DNA from: CAWBXL01 sp963837365
GTDB lineage: Bacteria > Acidobacteriota > Terriglobia > Terriglobales > Acidobacteriaceae
Length of the DNA: 64,000 nt
NCBI GenBank assembly: GCA_963837365.1
Contig: CAWIMW010000003.1
Span: 186,001-250,000 of the forward strand
Reading direction: 5' to 3'
In this document: positions 45,090-55,000 of the stretch, one piece after another
Layout: every line of letters begins with the position of its first letter
Position numbering within the stretch: position 1 is the stretch's first letter
Made by a program: the position numbers and the translations under genes
The notes under the pieces: model-generated
What the model saw: only the letters and a program-made list of their open reading frames with translations
What the model was told of the DNA's origin: nothing
The model's database searches: none

Positions 45090-46142
45090 ATGCCTATGCA
45101 CATCGGCCTGATCGGTGGCGGCAATATTACGGAGACCCACGCGCGTGCTGCCCGCGCCATTCCCGGAGTCGAAATAACTGCTGTTCAGGGCAGCAATGCA
45201 GAGAAAGTCAGCAAGCTCTGTCGCGAGTATGGCGGCAGGCCGTATCAGCATTTCGAAGCATTCCTGGCCCACCGTCCTATGGATCTTGTGGTGATCGGAA
45301 GTCCCACGCACTTACACGCAGAGCAGGGCATAGCTGCCGCGCGACACGGCCTGCATGTGTTGACTGACAAAGCAATTGACATCAACACCGAACGCGCCGA
45401 CGCCCTGATCACGGCCTGCGAGAAAGCCCAGGTAAAACTAGGAGTAATTTTTCAAGACCGCGCCCAACCCGAAATCCGCCAGTTGAAAGAGTGGATCAAC
45501 CAGGGGCTTCTGGGAAGAATTCTCTTCGCTGATGCAAAGGTGAAATGGTGGCGTCCGGCAGAATACTATAGCGACTCTCGTTGGCGTGGTGCTTCCTACG
45601 AAAGCGGCGGAGGCATGTTAATCAACCACGCTATTCACACCATTGATTTGTTATTGTGGCTGCTCGGAGATGTGGCTCGCGTCCAGGCGAGCATGGCCAC
45701 CAAACTGCACAAAGTTCCTTTTGAAGATACCGCGTCTGTGCTTCTTGAATTTGCCAATGGCGCCTCCGGCATGTTGCAGGCCACTACTGCGGCTTATCCA
45801 GGATATCCACGGAGAGTTGAAATTACCGGCAGCGAAGGCACAGTAATCTTGGAGCACGACCGTATCATCGCCGCCAATCTGCGCACTCCGGTTCCTGGCA
45901 TGACGACAGTGGCAGCCCCCAACAGCAATGCAAGTGCTTCTTCTCCCATCGTAAGCGACATTCGCGGGCACCAGGCCGTCCTGGAGGATTTTCTAAAGGC
46001 AATCAGGGAAGATGGCACGCCGCTGTGCGATGGCCGCGAGGGCAGGCGTAGTGTAGCCCTGATTGAGGCAATCTATCGTGCCTCAAAAGAAGCGGGCACG
46101 AAAGTTTCCTGTGTAGGTGCTACAACTCCCATGTTGGGTTAA
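45090..46142 (+). CDS. Gfo/Idh/MocA-family oxidoreductase
   Basis: A protein of 350 residues: N-terminal Rossmann domain (HIGLIGGGNITETHARAA), HVLTDKAIDIN in place of the usual EKP motif, and the C-terminal beta sheet domain with YESGGGMLINHAIHTIDLLLWLLGDV carrying the catalytic histidine pair. It should oxidise or reduce a sugar, inositol or similar with NAD(P). The replacement of Glu-Lys-Pro by Asp-Lys-Ala keeps the lysine. It is convergent with the RsbRD-like gene, overlapping by four bases. Confidence 0.83.
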   Translation: MPMHIGLIGGGNITETHARAARAIPGVEITAVQGSNAEKVSKLCREYGGRPYQHFEAFLAHRPMDLVVIGSPTHLHAEQGIAAARHGLHVLTDKAIDINTERADALITACEKAQVKLGVIFQDRAQPEIRQLKEWINQGLLGRILFADAKVKWWRPAEYYSDSRWRGASYESGGGMLINHAIHTIDLLLWLLGDVARVQASMATKLHKVPFEDTASVLLEFANGASGMLQATTAAYPGYPRRVEITGSEGTVILEHDRIIAANLRTPVPGMTTVAAPNSNASASSPIVSDIRGHQAVLEDFLKAIREDGTPLCDGREGRRSVALIEAIYRASKEAGTKVSCVGATTPMLG

Positions 46143-46603
46143 CTGGCTTCGTCGACCTGCTCGTCGGAGTCTGCTTCGGTTGCCCACTCAAATCCAACAA
46201 CCGCGGCATGAATTGCGGTGTCAAAGAACTGATCGAGCAACTGGAGCAGTTCCTGTTTGTCCGCGATATCCACGGCGCGGCCGGGGAAGGCCGCGTCATC
46301 AATGAATTCCCATAAATTGTGTTTGGTCAGCACAATCGCCCACACCAGATCGCTCAACGTAATGTTTTGTTGGGCCCTGCGGGCGCCCACGGCCGTGTAA
46401 CGTTGCTCGACGTCAGCTGAACTCTTGTCCAGCAGCCAGGTGCCGAGCTGGTGGTAGATATCGGAGACCTGCTTCTGCAAATCATCGGTCGGCGCGTTGG
46501 CGTATGACCTGGTTCGCTCGGACTGCGCGACTTTGCGGAGAAGACCAGCGGTGAGTTCTTCAGAGTGATACTCAATCAAACGCACAAGCCTGTAGGTCAG
46601 CAT
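46139..46603 (-). CDS. RsbRD-type sensor domain protein
   Basis: A protein of 154 residues, mostly helical: LVRLIEYHSEELTAGLLRKV, DDLQKQVSDIYHQLGTWLLDK and LSDLVWAIVLTKHNLWEFI match the RsbRD N-terminal (globin-like) sensory domain of stress-signalling proteins. The usual C-terminal STAS domain is absent, so it is a stand-alone sensor. GAGGG precedes the ATG. It lies nine bases downstream of the radical SAM gene and is probably co-expressed. Confidence 0.68.
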   Translation of the reverse strand: MLTYRLVRLIEYHSEELTAGLLRKVAQSERTRSYANAPTDDLQKQVSDIYHQLGTWLLDKSSADVEQRYTAVGARRAQQNITLSDLVWAIVLTKHNLWEFIDDAAFPGRAVDIADKQELLQLLDQFFDTAIHAAVVGFEWATEADSDEQVDEAS

Positions 46604-46612
46604 GTTTTTCCC

Positions 46613-47758
46613 TCACACCGGAATTGTCTCCTGGGCATGGGGGAGGTGGGGGTGCAGGCGGTCGCTACCGGCGATTCCCGGTTCGTACGGACAGAACGGG
46701 TCGCTGCCCAACGCATCTCCGGTATGAGCATAGGCGCGGGCGCGCGATCCGCCGCAGATGAAGCAGTATTCGCATTCTCCGCACTTGCCGTGGAATTGAT
46801 CGGGGTTGTGCAGCGCCTGAAAGGTTTCCGAGGACCGGTAAATTTCTACCAGGGAATCTTTGCGCACATTCCCGCAACGCAGCGGCAAGAAGCCGGAGGG
46901 ATAGATATCTCCAAGATTGGAAACAAACACAATGCCGTGTCCATCGCGAATCTGGAAGCCTTGATAGACCCCGCTTTGTCTCACGCTGTCGGCGCTTTCA
47001 GCCGCGGCTTTCATCTTCTCAATGGCGATCCGGCGGTACGACGGAGCTTCTGTGGTCTTAACCATGAAAGGTGCGTCTTTTGTCAAATCCAGCACCCATT
47101 TCATGATGCGCTCGCCTTCCTCGGGAGAGACTTCGTTCAGTGCTTTACCCCTGCCCACGGAAATCAGGAAGAACAGGCTCCAGCGCATCACCGGAAAACT
47201 GGTACGCAGCAGTTCATAAATGGCCGGCAGGTCGCTGACGGTTTCTTCGGACACAAGCGTGTTCACTTGGATGGGAATGTTAATCCGTCCGCAATGCCGG
47301 GCTGCTGCCACAGTCCGGTCGAACGTGCCCGGTATGGCACGAATCGCATCGTGTTTTTCTGCCGAGGACCCGTCCAGGCTCAGACCCAAGCTCTGGATAC
47401 CGTGCCGCCTCAGGCGAGAGATGGCATCCTCGGTGAGTTCGGGCGTCGCGCTGGGGGTAATCGAAACTTCCAGGCCCAGACCGCATGCGTAATCAATCAG
47501 TTCATGGAGGTCTTTCCGGCTCAGCGGGTCACCACCAGTCAAAATCAAATGGGGGAGGGGCGACCCGAATGATGCTACCTGCTTGATAAATAACTTACTT
47601 TCGATGGTTGAAAGCTCCAAAGGATGAGGCTGGGGCATGGCCTCAGCGCGGCAGTGCTTGCACGCCAAACCACAAGCCTGCGTCATTTCCCAATACACCA
47701 GCATTGGGTTTTGCGAAAAATTATAAGCCGGTCGATTTCCCATGTGCCCCACGTGCAT
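46613..47758 (-). CDS. Radical SAM/SPASM protein, AhbD-like
   Basis: A protein of about 381 residues. ACGLACKHCRAEA gives the C-x3-C-x2-C site for the SAM-bound [4Fe-4S] cluster and LILTGGDPLSRKDL the GGD motif. The C-terminal SPASM-like part CGECEYCFICGGSRARAYAHTGD holds ligands for auxiliary clusters and closely resembles AhbD, which decarboxylates Fe-coproporphyrin to haem. It could instead be a related uncharacterised subfamily. GGGAGG lies six bases before the ATG at 47758. A CRP/FNR-like palindrome lies 72 bases upstream, and the coproheme decarboxylase chdC is about 2 kb away. Confidence 0.8.
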   Translation of the reverse strand: MHVGHMGNRPAYNFSQNPMLVYWEMTQACGLACKHCRAEAMPQPHPLELSTIESKLFIKQVASFGSPLPHLILTGGDPLSRKDLHELIDYACGLGLEVSITPSATPELTEDAISRLRRHGIQSLGLSLDGSSAEKHDAIRAIPGTFDRTVAAARHCGRINIPIQVNTLVSEETVSDLPAIYELLRTSFPVMRWSLFFLISVGRGKALNEVSPEEGERIMKWVLDLTKDAPFMVKTTEAPSYRRIAIEKMKAAAESADSVRQSGVYQGFQIRDGHGIVFVSNLGDIYPSGFLPLRCGNVRKDSLVEIYRSSETFQALHNPDQFHGKCGECEYCFICGGSRARAYAHTGDALGSDPFCPYEPGIAGSDRLHPHLPHAQETIPV

Positions 47759-47829
47759 TCTGTCCTCCCACAAACGGGTATAACGGCGAGATCAATGGGT
47801 TAAGGGTATGAATTTCCTTAAAATATCAC

Positions 47830-47845
47830 TGTGATCCCAATCACA
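47830..47845. promoter_or_regulatory. CRP/FNR-like operator, site B
   Basis: TGTGATcccaATCACA is a perfect 6+4+6 palindrome matching the CRP consensus TGTGA-N6-TCACA and close to FNR. It lies midway between the divergent radical SAM and aminotransferase genes (72 and 71 bases from their starts). Confidence 0.6.
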
Positions 47846-47916
47846 CCGGAAAGTGATATGACTCTCAGGGCGCAACTGCTTGCAAAAAAAACCGATACAC
47901 GGCACCCTCAAATGGC

Positions 47917-49080
47917 ATGTTCTCCAAGCGCACCGATTGGCAGCTAACCCCCAACCGCTTCACCGACGCCCAGCGGAAGCTGGAATCGAGTGGCGGGGAG
48001 GTATTGGATCTAACTGTTTCCAATCCCACACGCGTCGGGCTGCACCATGATCAGCAGATGTTCCAGGCAGTACTCAACCTCAGAGCACTCGACTACGATC
48101 CCCAACCGAAAGGGATGTTGAGCGCGCGGGAATCGGTTGCCGCCTACTACAGTGAGCAGGGGAAAGAAATTCAGCTCGATCCGGAATCACTGCTACTCAC
48201 CACCAGTACCAGCGAGGGCTACTCATACGTTTTTCGCCTGCTATGCAATCCGGGCGACGAAATCCTGGTGCCCAAGCCCAGCTACCCGCTCTTCGAGTTC
48301 CTGGCCGACTTGCAGGATGTGAAACTGGTTTCGTATCCGCTGCTTTACGATCACGGCTGGCAAATTGATTTGCCCTCGCTCAACAAGGCGGTGAATGACC
48401 GAACGCGAGCGGTTGTGGTTGTACATCCTAACAATCCCACGGGGTCGTACGTAAGTGCGGCCGAGCAAGTTGCCCTAAACAAATTCTGCAAAGAGCACCA
48501 GCTGGCGTTGATCGTCGATGAAGTATTCCTGGACTATGCGCATGATGGCATTCACCGCGCAACCTTCGCCGCCAATGCCGAAGCATTGACCTTCACTCTG
48601 AGCGGCCTCTCCAAGATTTCCGCCCTCCCGCAGATGAAGTTGGCCTGGATTGCCTCCAGTGGCCCGCCCGACCAACTTCATGCCGCGATGCAACGGCTGG
48701 AGATCATTGCCGACACCTACCTCTCTGTAAATGCGCCCATACAGCTGGCAACTCCGGCCTTGCTGGAACAAAGAAGGACCGTTCAACCATTCCTGCTGAA
48801 ACGCCTACGGGAAAATCTCGCAGAACTAGACCGGCAATTGGCCCTTCAGAAAACCTGCGCAAGATTGAACGTCGAAGGTGGCTGGTATGCAGTCCTCCGC
48901 GTGCCGGTGACTCAATCCGACGAGGACCTGGCGATCGCCATCATGCAAAATCTCTGCGTACTCGTGCACCCCGGACACTTTTACGATTTTCCCAGCGACG
49001 GTTACTTGATCGTCAGTTTGATCGCAGACGCAGAACAGTTTTCTAAAGGCCTGGCCAGGATATTGGGGTTCCTGAATTGA
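47917..49080 (+). CDS. PLP-dependent aminotransferase, class I/II
   Basis: A protein of 387 residues of the aspartate-aminotransferase fold. LDLTVSNPTRVG at the N-terminus, LTTSTSEGYSYVFRLLCNPGDEIL, VVHPNNPTGSYV, IVDEVFLDYA and LSGLSKISALPQMKLAWI show the PLP asparagine, aspartate and Schiff-base lysine. Amino-acid substrate unknown. The stop shares one base with the ATG of the ATL gene (TGATG), so they are coupled. Confidence 0.87.
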   Translation: MFSKRTDWQLTPNRFTDAQRKLESSGGEVLDLTVSNPTRVGLHHDQQMFQAVLNLRALDYDPQPKGMLSARESVAAYYSEQGKEIQLDPESLLLTTSTSEGYSYVFRLLCNPGDEILVPKPSYPLFEFLADLQDVKLVSYPLLYDHGWQIDLPSLNKAVNDRTRAVVVVHPNNPTGSYVSAAEQVALNKFCKEHQLALIVDEVFLDYAHDGIHRATFAANAEALTFTLSGLSKISALPQMKLAWIASSGPPDQLHAAMQRLEIIADTYLSVNAPIQLATPALLEQRRTVQPFLLKRLRENLAELDRQLALQKTCARLNVEGGWYAVLRVPVTQSDEDLAIAIMQNLCVLVHPGHFYDFPSDGYLIVSLIADAEQFSKGLARILGFLN

Positions 49081-49418
49081 TGGACATGCGCACCCGCATA
49101 GTCGCTGCCATCCGCAAAGTCCCAAGAGGAAAAGTGTCCACCTATGGCGGAATCGCGCGCGCTGCGGGATATCCCAGATATTCGCGGTTAGTTGCCAGGA
49201 CACTCCATGGCGCATTCGACTTGCCATGGCAGAGAATCGTTGGCGCCGGCGGCGAGATCAAATTGCGTGGAGACTATGCCATCGAACAGCGTCTTCGATT
49301 GGAAGCGGAAGGAGTGACGTTTCGCGGACGCCGTGTAAACATGAAGCGGCATGAGTTCAAGTTTGGTGCCGTCAAAACGCGTAATAAGAAAAGCCCCAAG
49401 CGCAAAACTAAGTCTTGA
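49080..49418 (+). CDS. Alkyltransferase-like (ATL) DNA repair protein
   Basis: A protein of 112 residues of the MGMT family. VPRGKVSTYGGIARAAGYP is the helix-turn-helix region. In place of the alkyl-acceptor PCHR motif it reads PWQR, so it lacks the catalytic cysteine. ATL proteins bind O6-alkylguanine and flag it for nucleotide excision repair. The lysine-rich tail (KSPKRKTKS) is extra. Its end overlaps the convergent CMD-family gene by 11 bases. Confidence 0.85.
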   Translation: MDMRTRIVAAIRKVPRGKVSTYGGIARAAGYPRYSRLVARTLHGAFDLPWQRIVGAGGEIKLRGDYAIEQRLRLEAEGVTFRGRRVNMKRHEFKFGAVKTRNKKSPKRKTKS

Positions 49419-49803
49419 ATTGAGGGTCAATCTCTACTTGATATCCCGCCACTAACCGATTGGTTTCATTGGCCATTCCTACCACAGCCATCAACTCTCG
49501 GAACATCTGGTCGGTCATACCTTTTTTCTTTGCCGACGCAATATGCGACGCGATGCAGTAGTCACACTGGTTGCTGACACTCACTGCTACATAAATCATT
49601 TCTTTGGTCACCGCATCGAGCATTCCGGGAGCCATGATCTGCTTGATGTCTTCCCAGGTCCGCTTCAAAGTGACCGGATCGTTGGCCAGCGCCTTCCAGA
49701 AATTGTTGATCCAATCTGTTTTACGCGTGGTCATGATGTCGTCATAAACTGCTTTCACTTCCGGACTGGCGTCTATGTATTCGATAAGGCCGAGGGTTGC
49801 CAT
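49408..49803 (-). CDS. Carboxymuconolactone decarboxylase/AhpD-family protein
   Basis: A protein of 131 residues with the AhpD-like motif NQCDYCIASHIASAKKKG (C-x2-C-x3-H), the site of thiol-based peroxidase chemistry. YVAVSVSNQ and MANETNRLVAGYQVE complete the fold. It probably reduces peroxides or is a decarboxylase relative. GGAG lies before the ATG. It lies downstream of chdC on the same strand with a repeat hairpin between them. Confidence 0.8.
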   Translation of the reverse strand: MATLGLIEYIDASPEVKAVYDDIMTTRKTDWINNFWKALANDPVTLKRTWEDIKQIMAPGMLDAVTKEMIYVAVSVSNQCDYCIASHIASAKKKGMTDQMFRELMAVVGMANETNRLVAGYQVEIDPQFKT

Positions 49804-49827
49804 ACGGGCTCCGGAAACAGAATTACC

Positions 49828-49890
49828 GCAGAGGTCACTGAGAAAAGCGCGCAGAGGTCACAGAGAAGTGCTTTTCTCGGCGATCTCTGC
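49828..49890. repeat. Long imperfect inverted repeat with direct repeats GCAGAGGTCAC
   Basis: GCAGAG (49828-49833) and GAGAAAAGC (49840-49848) pair with GCTTTTCTC (49870-49878) and CTCTGC (49885-49890), leaving an AC-rich loop. GCAGAGGTCAC occurs twice, at 49828-49838 and 49851-49861. It resembles a dispersed intergenic element and could act as an mRNA hairpin between chdC and the AhpD-like gene. Confidence 0.6.
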
Positions 49891-49902
49891 GTCCTCGGCG
49901 GT

Positions 49903-50769
49903 TCAAGATTTTGGCACTTCGCCGCTTAGCAGACTGCCTAGCGATCGCGCCGGGCACCGTACCCCGACATAGAAATGCCCAAACAGCGCATACACCGCGC
50001 TGACTTCATCAAAACGCATCTCGTAGATCAGCTTCTTAAACACCAGCGGATCATCGGCAAACAAATCGACTCCCCACTCCCAATCGTCGAATCCGATGGA
50101 GCCAGTAATAATCTGCCTTACCGTCCCCGCATATCGCCGCCCGACCAGTCCATGCTCATTCATCTGCCGCGCGCGCTCTTCGATGGGAAGCGTGTACCAG
50201 TTCTTGCTTTCGCCTCGCCGCCGGTCCATCGGATAAAAACAAATGTAACGGTGCCCCGGCATCTCCGGGAACAACCGCGGACGCATGGCTTCCTCCTGCC
50301 GCCGCAGCATTTCGCTAATCTCCTTGTTCCATTCCTCCGAGTGCGGCTGGAGCCCTTTATCCGCCAGCATCTTATAAGTCTTGGTGGTGGACTCATACAA
50401 TCCAAGCTCAATCACCGAAAGATATGAGGATGTAGTCTCCAAATAGTCGCTTAACCTCAGTCGCGCCAATTGCAGCTCCGCCTGGTTTAATTCATCAAAC
50501 GCCTGCCGAAAGTGGACAAACATCAGATCGCCCTTATGCCCAAGCAGTGAGAAAAGCGCGGACTGTCCATTTGCATTCTGCTCCATCGCGGACAGTGCGC
50601 CGCTGGCCTCAGCCGCAATCTCAGCTTGCTGTGTGGCGGGGAGCGCACGCCATGCTGCCCAGTTGATGCGTACCATCTGGTGAAGGACGCTGTATCCCTC
50701 AATGGTGAGTGGGACCTCGGGAATCGCCGTGCTTGCCGTTTCTGGATGAACCGTTCGAGTCGCTGACAT
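49903..50769 (-). CDS. chdC: Coproheme decarboxylase (HemQ/ChdC), chlorite dismutase family
   Basis: A protein of 288 residues that turns coproheme into haem b in the coproporphyrin-dependent pathway using peroxide. FYPMDRRRGESKNWYTLPIEERARQMNEHG is the family core, where the tyrosine of NWYTLP is the expected catalytic radical residue, and ITGSIGFDDWEWGVDLFADDP and FYVGVRCP follow. Length is longer than the 250-residue Bacillus enzyme owing to an N-terminal extension. No clear ribosome site. Other haem genes (hemY, hemH) are not in the window. Confidence 0.87.
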   Translation of the reverse strand: MSATRTVHPETASTAIPEVPLTIEGYSVLHQMVRINWAAWRALPATQQAEIAAEASGALSAMEQNANGQSALFSLLGHKGDLMFVHFRQAFDELNQAELQLARLRLSDYLETTSSYLSVIELGLYESTTKTYKMLADKGLQPHSEEWNKEISEMLRRQEEAMRPRLFPEMPGHRYICFYPMDRRRGESKNWYTLPIEERARQMNEHGLVGRRYAGTVRQIITGSIGFDDWEWGVDLFADDPLVFKKLIYEMRFDEVSAVYALFGHFYVGVRCPARSLGSLLSGEVPKS

Positions 50770-50825
50770 ATCGCACTATTGTATCCGCATTCACCGAGTA
50801 GAATGAATGATCTGTGGAGGGCAGG

Positions 50826-51545
50826 TTGAAATCTAAAGTGCTGGTTTCCTGGAGTAGTGGCAAAGACAGCGCGTGGACGCTGCATGTCCTACGCCAACAG
50901 GGCGAAGTAGAGATCGTGGGCTTGCTCACCACCATGAATGAGCGCTTCCAGCGTGTAGCCATGCACAGCACGCGCCGCGAGCTGGTGGAGGCGCAAGCCC
51001 AGGCTGCCGGCTTGCCGCTGTGGGAAATCCCCCTGCCCTGGCCCTGCAACAATGAAGAATATGAGCTGGCCATGGGCCGAGCATGCGCTCAGGCCGTACA
51101 GCAGGGCATCACCGGGATCGCATTTGGCGACCTGTTTCTGGAGGACGTGCGCAAATACCGTGAAGACCGCTTGCGAGGCACAGGACTCCAGCCAATTTTC
51201 CCCGTCTGGGGCATGGACACCAGAAAGCTAATCGAAGAAATGCTGGATTCCGGGGTGCGCGCCCGCATCGTCTGCATGGATCCCAAGAAACTGCCGCAGC
51301 ATTTTGCCGGTCAGGACATCAGCAGGGAACTGCTGGCCTCGTTTCCGGAAGGGACCGACCCCTGTGGGGAGAACGGGGAATTCCACACCTTCGTCTACGG
51401 CGGCCCCATGTTCAAGAGCGTGATTCCTATCCAGAGCGGAGAAATCGTCAACCGCGACGGATTTGTCTTCGCCGATGTGCTTCCCGCAGGCCTACCGGGA
51501 GAGGACCAGCAGCAACTCGCGCATCTCAGTCAGGCTCTGCTTTAG
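50826..51545 (+). CDS. Dph6-like ATP-binding protein (diphthine-ammonia ligase family)
   Basis: A protein of about 239 residues with the PP-loop SWSSGKDSAW at the start and GENGEFHTFVYGGPMF at the end, both hallmarks of the Dph6/MJ0570 family of adenylate-forming enzymes. Bacteria lack diphthamide, so the bacterial substrate is unknown. GGAGGGCAGG lies 5 bases before the TTG at 50826, while the GTG at 50814 overlaps that site, so TTG is preferred. It is divergent from chdC with a gap of about 56 bases. Confidence 0.8.
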   Translation: MKSKVLVSWSSGKDSAWTLHVLRQQGEVEIVGLLTTMNERFQRVAMHSTRRELVEAQAQAAGLPLWEIPLPWPCNNEEYELAMGRACAQAVQQGITGIAFGDLFLEDVRKYREDRLRGTGLQPIFPVWGMDTRKLIEEMLDSGVRARIVCMDPKKLPQHFAGQDISRELLASFPEGTDPCGENGEFHTFVYGGPMFKSVIPIQSGEIVNRDGFVFADVLPAGLPGEDQQQLAHLSQALL

Positions 51546-51917
51546 TGCTGCAAGGGTTGAGGCTTCCCCACGCGCCAGCCCTGAGGTTACCCCATCACGC
51601 CGCGCCAGAACGGCCTCCAGTTTCGGTACATAGGCAGCACCCTTGTCCCGGTCAATCTCCTTCCGCATGTCATCAAAGAACGAGTTGGAGAGCTTTTGGG
51701 CTTCTCCATAGTTCTGTCCTTCGGTCTGCTCGATCAGTACCAGGAGCTGATTTTCCAGCCGCGCAATCCGGCCCACCGTTTCGGCGCTGGCTAGTTGATT
51801 CTTAAGCTGGACATTTTCCTGCTCAACCGCTGCTACTTGTTTGTGTTGTGGCCAGTAACCAAGCAGGTATGCCCAAATCACCAACACCACAATCACCAGC
51901 AGCATGATCTTTCGCAT
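51492..51917 (-). CDS. Small membrane protein with coiled coil
   Basis: A protein of 141 residues: an N-terminal helix (MRKIMLLVIVVLVIWAYLLGYW) followed by a coiled coil (VEQENVQLKNQLASAETVGRIARLENQLL) and a helical C-terminal part. It resembles small cytoplasmic-membrane tether proteins but no family is recognised. AAGGA is upstream of the ATG at 51917. Convergent with the Dph6-like gene, with a 54-base overlap. Confidence 0.65.
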   Translation of the reverse strand: MRKIMLLVIVVLVIWAYLLGYWPQHKQVAAVEQENVQLKNQLASAETVGRIARLENQLLVLIEQTEGQNYGEAQKLSNSFFDDMRKEIDRDKGAAYVPKLEAVLARRDGVTSGLARGEASTLAALKQSLTEMRELLLVLSR

Positions 51918-52028
51918 GGGTCGTCCTTTCGCCCGGTACAAGGGCAGAAACGAGAGGTTAACCTTAGCACTCGTCGAACTCAAGTGTAAATTGGGTGGTG
52001 GCGAGGATGCGAATTCGGGCACATCCTG

Positions 52029-55000
52029 CTAGGCGCCGCTGGTTGTGGCATTCGCGTTGATCGGAGCTACGGTGGGCAATGCCGGCTTGCGAGAAAGGTT
52101 GCGCACGATGACTTCGTTCAATTCCTTGCGGTGGACCGGCTTGGAAATGTAATCATCCATGCCTGCCGCAAGGCAGCTTTCCCGGTCGCCCTTCATGGCC
52201 CGCGCGGTCATGGCAATGATGGTCAGGTGTTGACCGGTTGTTTTCTCCTGCTCACGAATTGCCGCGGTGGCGGTGAAGCCATCCATCTCCGGCATTTGCA
52301 CATCCATAAGCACCATGTCGAAGCTGTTCTTTTCCAGTATTTCGAGGGCTTCCTTCCCATGATTTGCCAGCGTCACGGTATGGCCAATTTTTTGCAACAG
52401 TCGAATCGCCAATTGTTGATTGACCGGGTTGTCCTCCGCCAGCAGAATCTTCTGTGGCGGCGCCAGTTGATCGCCCAACCCGTTGAGAGGAGCGTTGGCA
52501 GCCGTAACGTCCTCTGGGCTGGTGGTGGCGGTGCGCAAGATGCCCAGCAGATTTCTTAGCTTTACCGGCTTGACTAAATAGTGAGACACCTCGATGGCCA
52601 GGCAGCGTTCTGCGTCCTGTTGGGGAGCTGCCGATCCTAACATCATGATGATCTGCGCAGCGAAATTCGGAGTATTGCGAAGTTTCAAAGTAGTTTGAAA
52701 CCCATCCATTCCCGGCATATTGCTGTCGAGCAAAACTACCCGGTAAGGCCTCCCCAGCCGATTGGCGTTGTTTATAGCAGCCGCTGCTGCCTCGCCACTC
52801 TCCACCAGTGTGGGTTTCATCTTCCATCGGGTAAGGATCTCACTCAGAACGAGCCGTGCGGAAGCGCTGTCATCCACCACCAGTACGTTAATATCCTGAA
52901 ATTTGTCCACCCGTGTAGGCGTGATCGACACGCCCTCGCCTTTCTGGAACGACAAATCAAAGTGAAACGTGCTGCCCTTTCCCATTTCACTGTCTACGCC
53001 AATCGTCCCTCCCATCATGCGGACCAAGGCCTGTGAAATAGTAAGCCCAAGTCCGGTACCGCCATACTTCCGGGTGGTCGAGCTGTCAGCTTGTTCAAAA
53101 GCCTCGAAGATTCGTTTCCTTTTGTTGGGCGCGATTCCGATGCCGGAGTCAAGAATCTCAAACCGCAAATGCGCACACGAATTGTCCGTGAGATTCAGGC
53201 TGATCCTCACCATCACTTGGCCTTGATGAGTGAACTTGATCGCATTGCCAACCAGATTAAGTAATACCTGTCTCAGTCGTTCCGCGTCGCCGACAATAAA
53301 TTCCGGTACCGAAGGAAGAATGTGACACACCAGCTCGAGGCCTTTCTGGTGGGCTTTAAGTGCGAAAGTCTGTGAAGAGTTTTCTACGCATTCGTAGAGG
53401 TCAAACGTTGTGTTTGTTAAATCCAGTTTTCCTGCTTCAATCTTGGAAAAATCGAGGATGTCGTTAATGACTGTCATTAGGGATTCTGACGAGGTCTTAA
53501 TCATGCTTAGGAAGTGATGTTGTTCGGGAGTGACTTCCGTGTCCAGCAACAGTCCCGTCATGCCCATGATTCCATTCATGGGGGTGCGTATTTCATGGCT
53601 CATGTTCGCCAGAAATTCGCTTTTCGCCTGATTCGCTTGCTCCGCCAGTTCCTTCGCTTTTTCTGCGGCGTGCTTTGATCCCTCCAGTTCGTCGGTCTGA
53701 TGACGGACTCGGCTTTGCAAGATGAACGCCCAGGCAAAGCCGGTGATGATCACAAGTGCAATCATGCCGGTCAACAGGTGTTGAAGGTTCCACCACGGCG
53801 GACCTTTTACCACTACAACATCATTTTCAGACCGTAGAAGAATGCGGAATGAAATTAGGATCCGCCCTTTATTCGGATCGACCTTGACCGGGTCAGGCTG
53901 CCCAGTACAAATGCCTGTCAAGCGCACCATGCTTCCATCGCGGGCACTGACAGATTGCGATTGCAGGTCATCCCTTTCCATCTGTGCATTGAAAGTGAAG
54001 TCTTCAGTGCGAAGAATGAAAATCTGCTCATGGGAACTGTTGGCTTGCCCCAGAAGTTGTGCCTCAATTGTGACCAGGTGGTTGTTGTAGTCCCCGCTCA
54101 GGGCCTGTTCTACCGTAATCAGCGGCGCGGGTGGCATGGAACTTGTGCCAACTTTGCGGATACTCGCATCTCGCAGCATGGGGGAGTACTCCCCGAAGGT
54201 TGCGAAGCCTACCGCGTCAACCATGTCGCCAGTTTTCAGTTGCTCGCAGTCAGCTTGAATCTCCAAACCTCCCGTATTGTCCTGGATATACAAGCCGCTT
54301 TCCGAACTGCACCGAGTTACTACTCCTCGTACCCTTACCCTATGGTTGGGATCGCTATACTGCGAAAATTGCAGCAGCTGGTTGATGGGGCGAATATCAT
54401 GAGCAAACGGGTCAATTGGCGCCGACTGGACGACGGAGATATCTCGCAAACCGTTCAAGTAGAGGGAGAAGCCGGTGAGCTGGCGGTGCTGGTTAAACAG
54501 GCCACCCAGCACACCTTTTACCTGCACTTTGGCATCTACGAATTCCTCAAGGTGGGATCGGTCCGTTGAGCCCGGAGTATGCACCTTCACCGGGCCGAGG
54601 TTGGTATACAAGTCGAATAAGATGTGGCCATTGGCATCTCGTCTTGTAGGATGAACAATCCCCTCGAGTACCGCCCAGCGCGAGTCATCCTCTCCCGCCA
54701 TGGCGGCGTCAAAAGTGGGAGGTTGCGCCACCGGCAATTCTCCAGCCCCTAGTTTCTCCACGCGGAGTTTGGTGATGCTAGGGGCAAAATCCCCGGGCGC
54801 TGTGACACCTTCAACCCGGACTCTCTCGCCCGCGCTTAAGTTTTGTTCTTCCTGGCCGATTGCAAAAATTCCGCCGCTCTGATCTTGCACAAAAAAGAAA
54901 CGTTGTTCTGGGTCGTAGTAGGTCACTACCCCCTCAATCCGTACTGGATAACCTAGTTTCGCCTGTTCGGCGTCGAGTGCGTGAATTTGCTTTGTGCTGG

